From: Gammaproteobacteria bacterium
Lineage (GTDB): Bacteria; Pseudomonadota; Gammaproteobacteria; DSM-16500
Direction of reading: 5' to 3'
Length of the DNA stretch: 14,844 nt
NCBI GenBank assembly: GCA_013287235.1
Contig: JABDEF010000010.1
Coordinates: 1-14,844 of the forward strand
Shown piece after piece: positions 14,247-14,844 of this stretch. Position 1 is the first letter of the stretch. Each line of letters opens with the position of its first letter. Under the pieces are notes generated by a model. It searched no databases, was not told the DNA's origin, and saw only the letters and a list, made by a program, of their open reading frames with translations. Position numbers and translations under genes: made by a program.

Positions 14247-14339
14247 CTATTTTTTGAATAATTTTTTTAATTCATTCAAAGGTCGCGTATTTAAAATATT
14301 TGCAGGAGAAAGCCATCCACGGCGTGCTCGCCATGATAG
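14247..14339 (-). pseudogene. Possible 3' remnant of a minus-strand gene
   Basis: The minus strand carries 30 open codons ending in TAG at 14249-14247, without a start codon. They read LSWRARRGWLSPANILNTRP and end LNELKKLFKK. Composition and the lysine-rich end look like a genuine protein C-terminus. It ends upstream at a stop (14342-14340) inside the start of the M15-like gene. I cannot name the parent gene. A chance frame remains possible at this length. Confidence 0.3.
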
Positions 14340-14844
14340 TTAAAAAATATTTTTTATTGATTGTTCTTGTTGTCCTCAGTATTAAAGCATTTCCTCATGA
14401 TTTTGATAAATTAAAAATTGCCTACCATAAGCGCATTCGTGAAGTGACGGGGAGTTACATCACATGGGATGATGGTATGCAAATGGTTGTACGTAATCCC
14501 TTTTCATTTTTCGAAAAATGGTTTGGAAATCCTAAAATCACGGATTTTTCCATGGAAAATATTTCTTATGCAGATTTTATAAATAACAATTGTGACCCTT
14601 TTTTTCGTAAAATGTACGAAAACTCTGAAAGCGAAGTGAGAAAAAATTTGGTGACCATTTATTGGATGTCGAATATTTATGGAAAACGCTATCCTTTGCG
14701 AGTCACCACTGTCAATGATGTTGATAAAAAATTAATGCGCATATCAGAGGCACTTGAAAAACTACCACGCGCGTACCATAAATATGTCATAAAGCCCGCG
14801 AGTGGATTCTATTGGCGAAATGTGGCTAAAGAAAAATATTTAAG
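14333..14844 (+). CDS. Secreted M15-like (VanY/D,D-carboxypeptidase-type) peptidase, 3' cut by the window
   Basis: An open frame of 170 codons runs off the end. The N-terminus is a typical signal peptide: Lys4-Lys5, a hydrophobic core at about 6-17 (YFLLIVLVVLSI) and a likely cleavage after Ala19 (IKA-FPHD). The mature part contains NPFSFFEKWFGNPKITDFS, VTIYWMSNIYGKRYPLRVTTVNDVDKKL, ISEALEKLP and, near the edge, SGFYWRNVAKEKYL. From memory this resembles the region just before the zinc-binding S-x-H-x-x-G-x-A-x-D stretch of M15 peptidases; that motif would lie beyond 14844, so the call is not confirmed. The start is uncertain: the ATG at 14333 has no close SD, and a GTG at 14324 in the same frame is an alternative (AGGAG at 14304-14308). 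Its role would be trimming peptidoglycan peptides in the periplasm. Confidence 0.6.
   Translation, partial: MIVKKYFLLIVLVVLSIKAFPHDFDKLKIAYHKRIREVTGSYITWDDGMQMVVRNPFSFFEKWFGNPKITDFSMENISYADFINNNCDPFFRKMYENSESEVRKNLVTIYWMSNIYGKRYPLRVTTVNDVDKKLMRISEALEKLPRAYHKYVIKPASGFYWRNVAKEKYL

Noticed and set aside
1..14844. CRISPR array, tRNA or rRNA genes
   Set aside because: No regularly spaced direct repeats and no recognisable tRNA or rRNA sequence were seen on either strand.

Overview
The window looks like a chromosomal segment of an AT-rich gammaproteobacterium. The best guess is a Legionellales/Coxiellaceae-like intracellular or host-associated lineage. Reasons: tolQRA and sodB products closely resemble enterobacterial ones, several short palindromic repeat families are present (including the kind translated as 'SFPRRRESI..' and 'CHCEERSRRGNP..'), gene remnants occur, and there are large unrecognised coiled-coil or TPR-like proteins of the sort common as effectors in that order. 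The lineage is an inference; no rRNA or other marker is present.

Layout. (1) 1-3429: end of a Tol operon, tolQ (5' cut by the window), tolR and a short tolA, followed where tolB might be expected by a membrane GGDEF-EAL protein whose catalytic motifs are degenerate in both domains. (2) 3430-4141: decayed zone with a 36-bp-arm palindromic repeat, a C-terminal remnant of glutathione reductase on the minus strand and a doubtful small ORF. (3) 4142-6511: a 583-aa coiled-coil protein with a C-terminal Pro/Cys tandem repeat and one membrane segment, then iron superoxide dismutase sodB. (4) 6603-7463: an unrecognised minus-strand protein. (5) 7655-10465: the most interesting block. A BlaI/MecI-type repressor is translationally coupled (ATGA overlap) to a BlaR1-like M56 membrane protease. 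The C-terminal periplasmic domain of that protease is a MltD/SLT-like lytic transglycosylase domain, not a penicillin-binding sensor. A separate TonB-family protein follows. The blaI promoter carries two perfect copies of a 16-bp palindrome, AACTAAANNTTTAGTT, centred 22 bp apart; one lies in the -35/-10 spacer. (6) 10548-11425: minus-strand Rossmann/methyltransferase-like gene that appears to be split from its promoter, SD and GTG start by a frameshift at an A8 tract. (7) 11592-12572: tyrosine recombinase with a full catalytic set, followed by a 31-bp dyad plus an extra half copy. (8) 12711-14242: well-formed promoter and an unrecognised 491-aa protein with a TPR-like segment. (9) 14247-14844: a 30-codon minus-strand remnant and the start of a secreted protein resembling M15 (VanY-like) peptidases, cut by the window end.

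How it may fit together (inference). The BlaI/M56-transglycosylase pair reads as a cell-wall sensing switch: the periplasmic transglycosylase-like domain would detect or process peptidoglycan, the cytoplasmic zinc protease would inactivate the repressor, and the pair would autoregulate through the twin operators. The adjacent TonB-like protein carries the S-x3-H membrane motif also seen in the TolA of this window, so it could draw on TolQ/TolR-type motors. Several genes in the window (tolQRA, the M56 fusion, the M15-like protein) concern the cell envelope.
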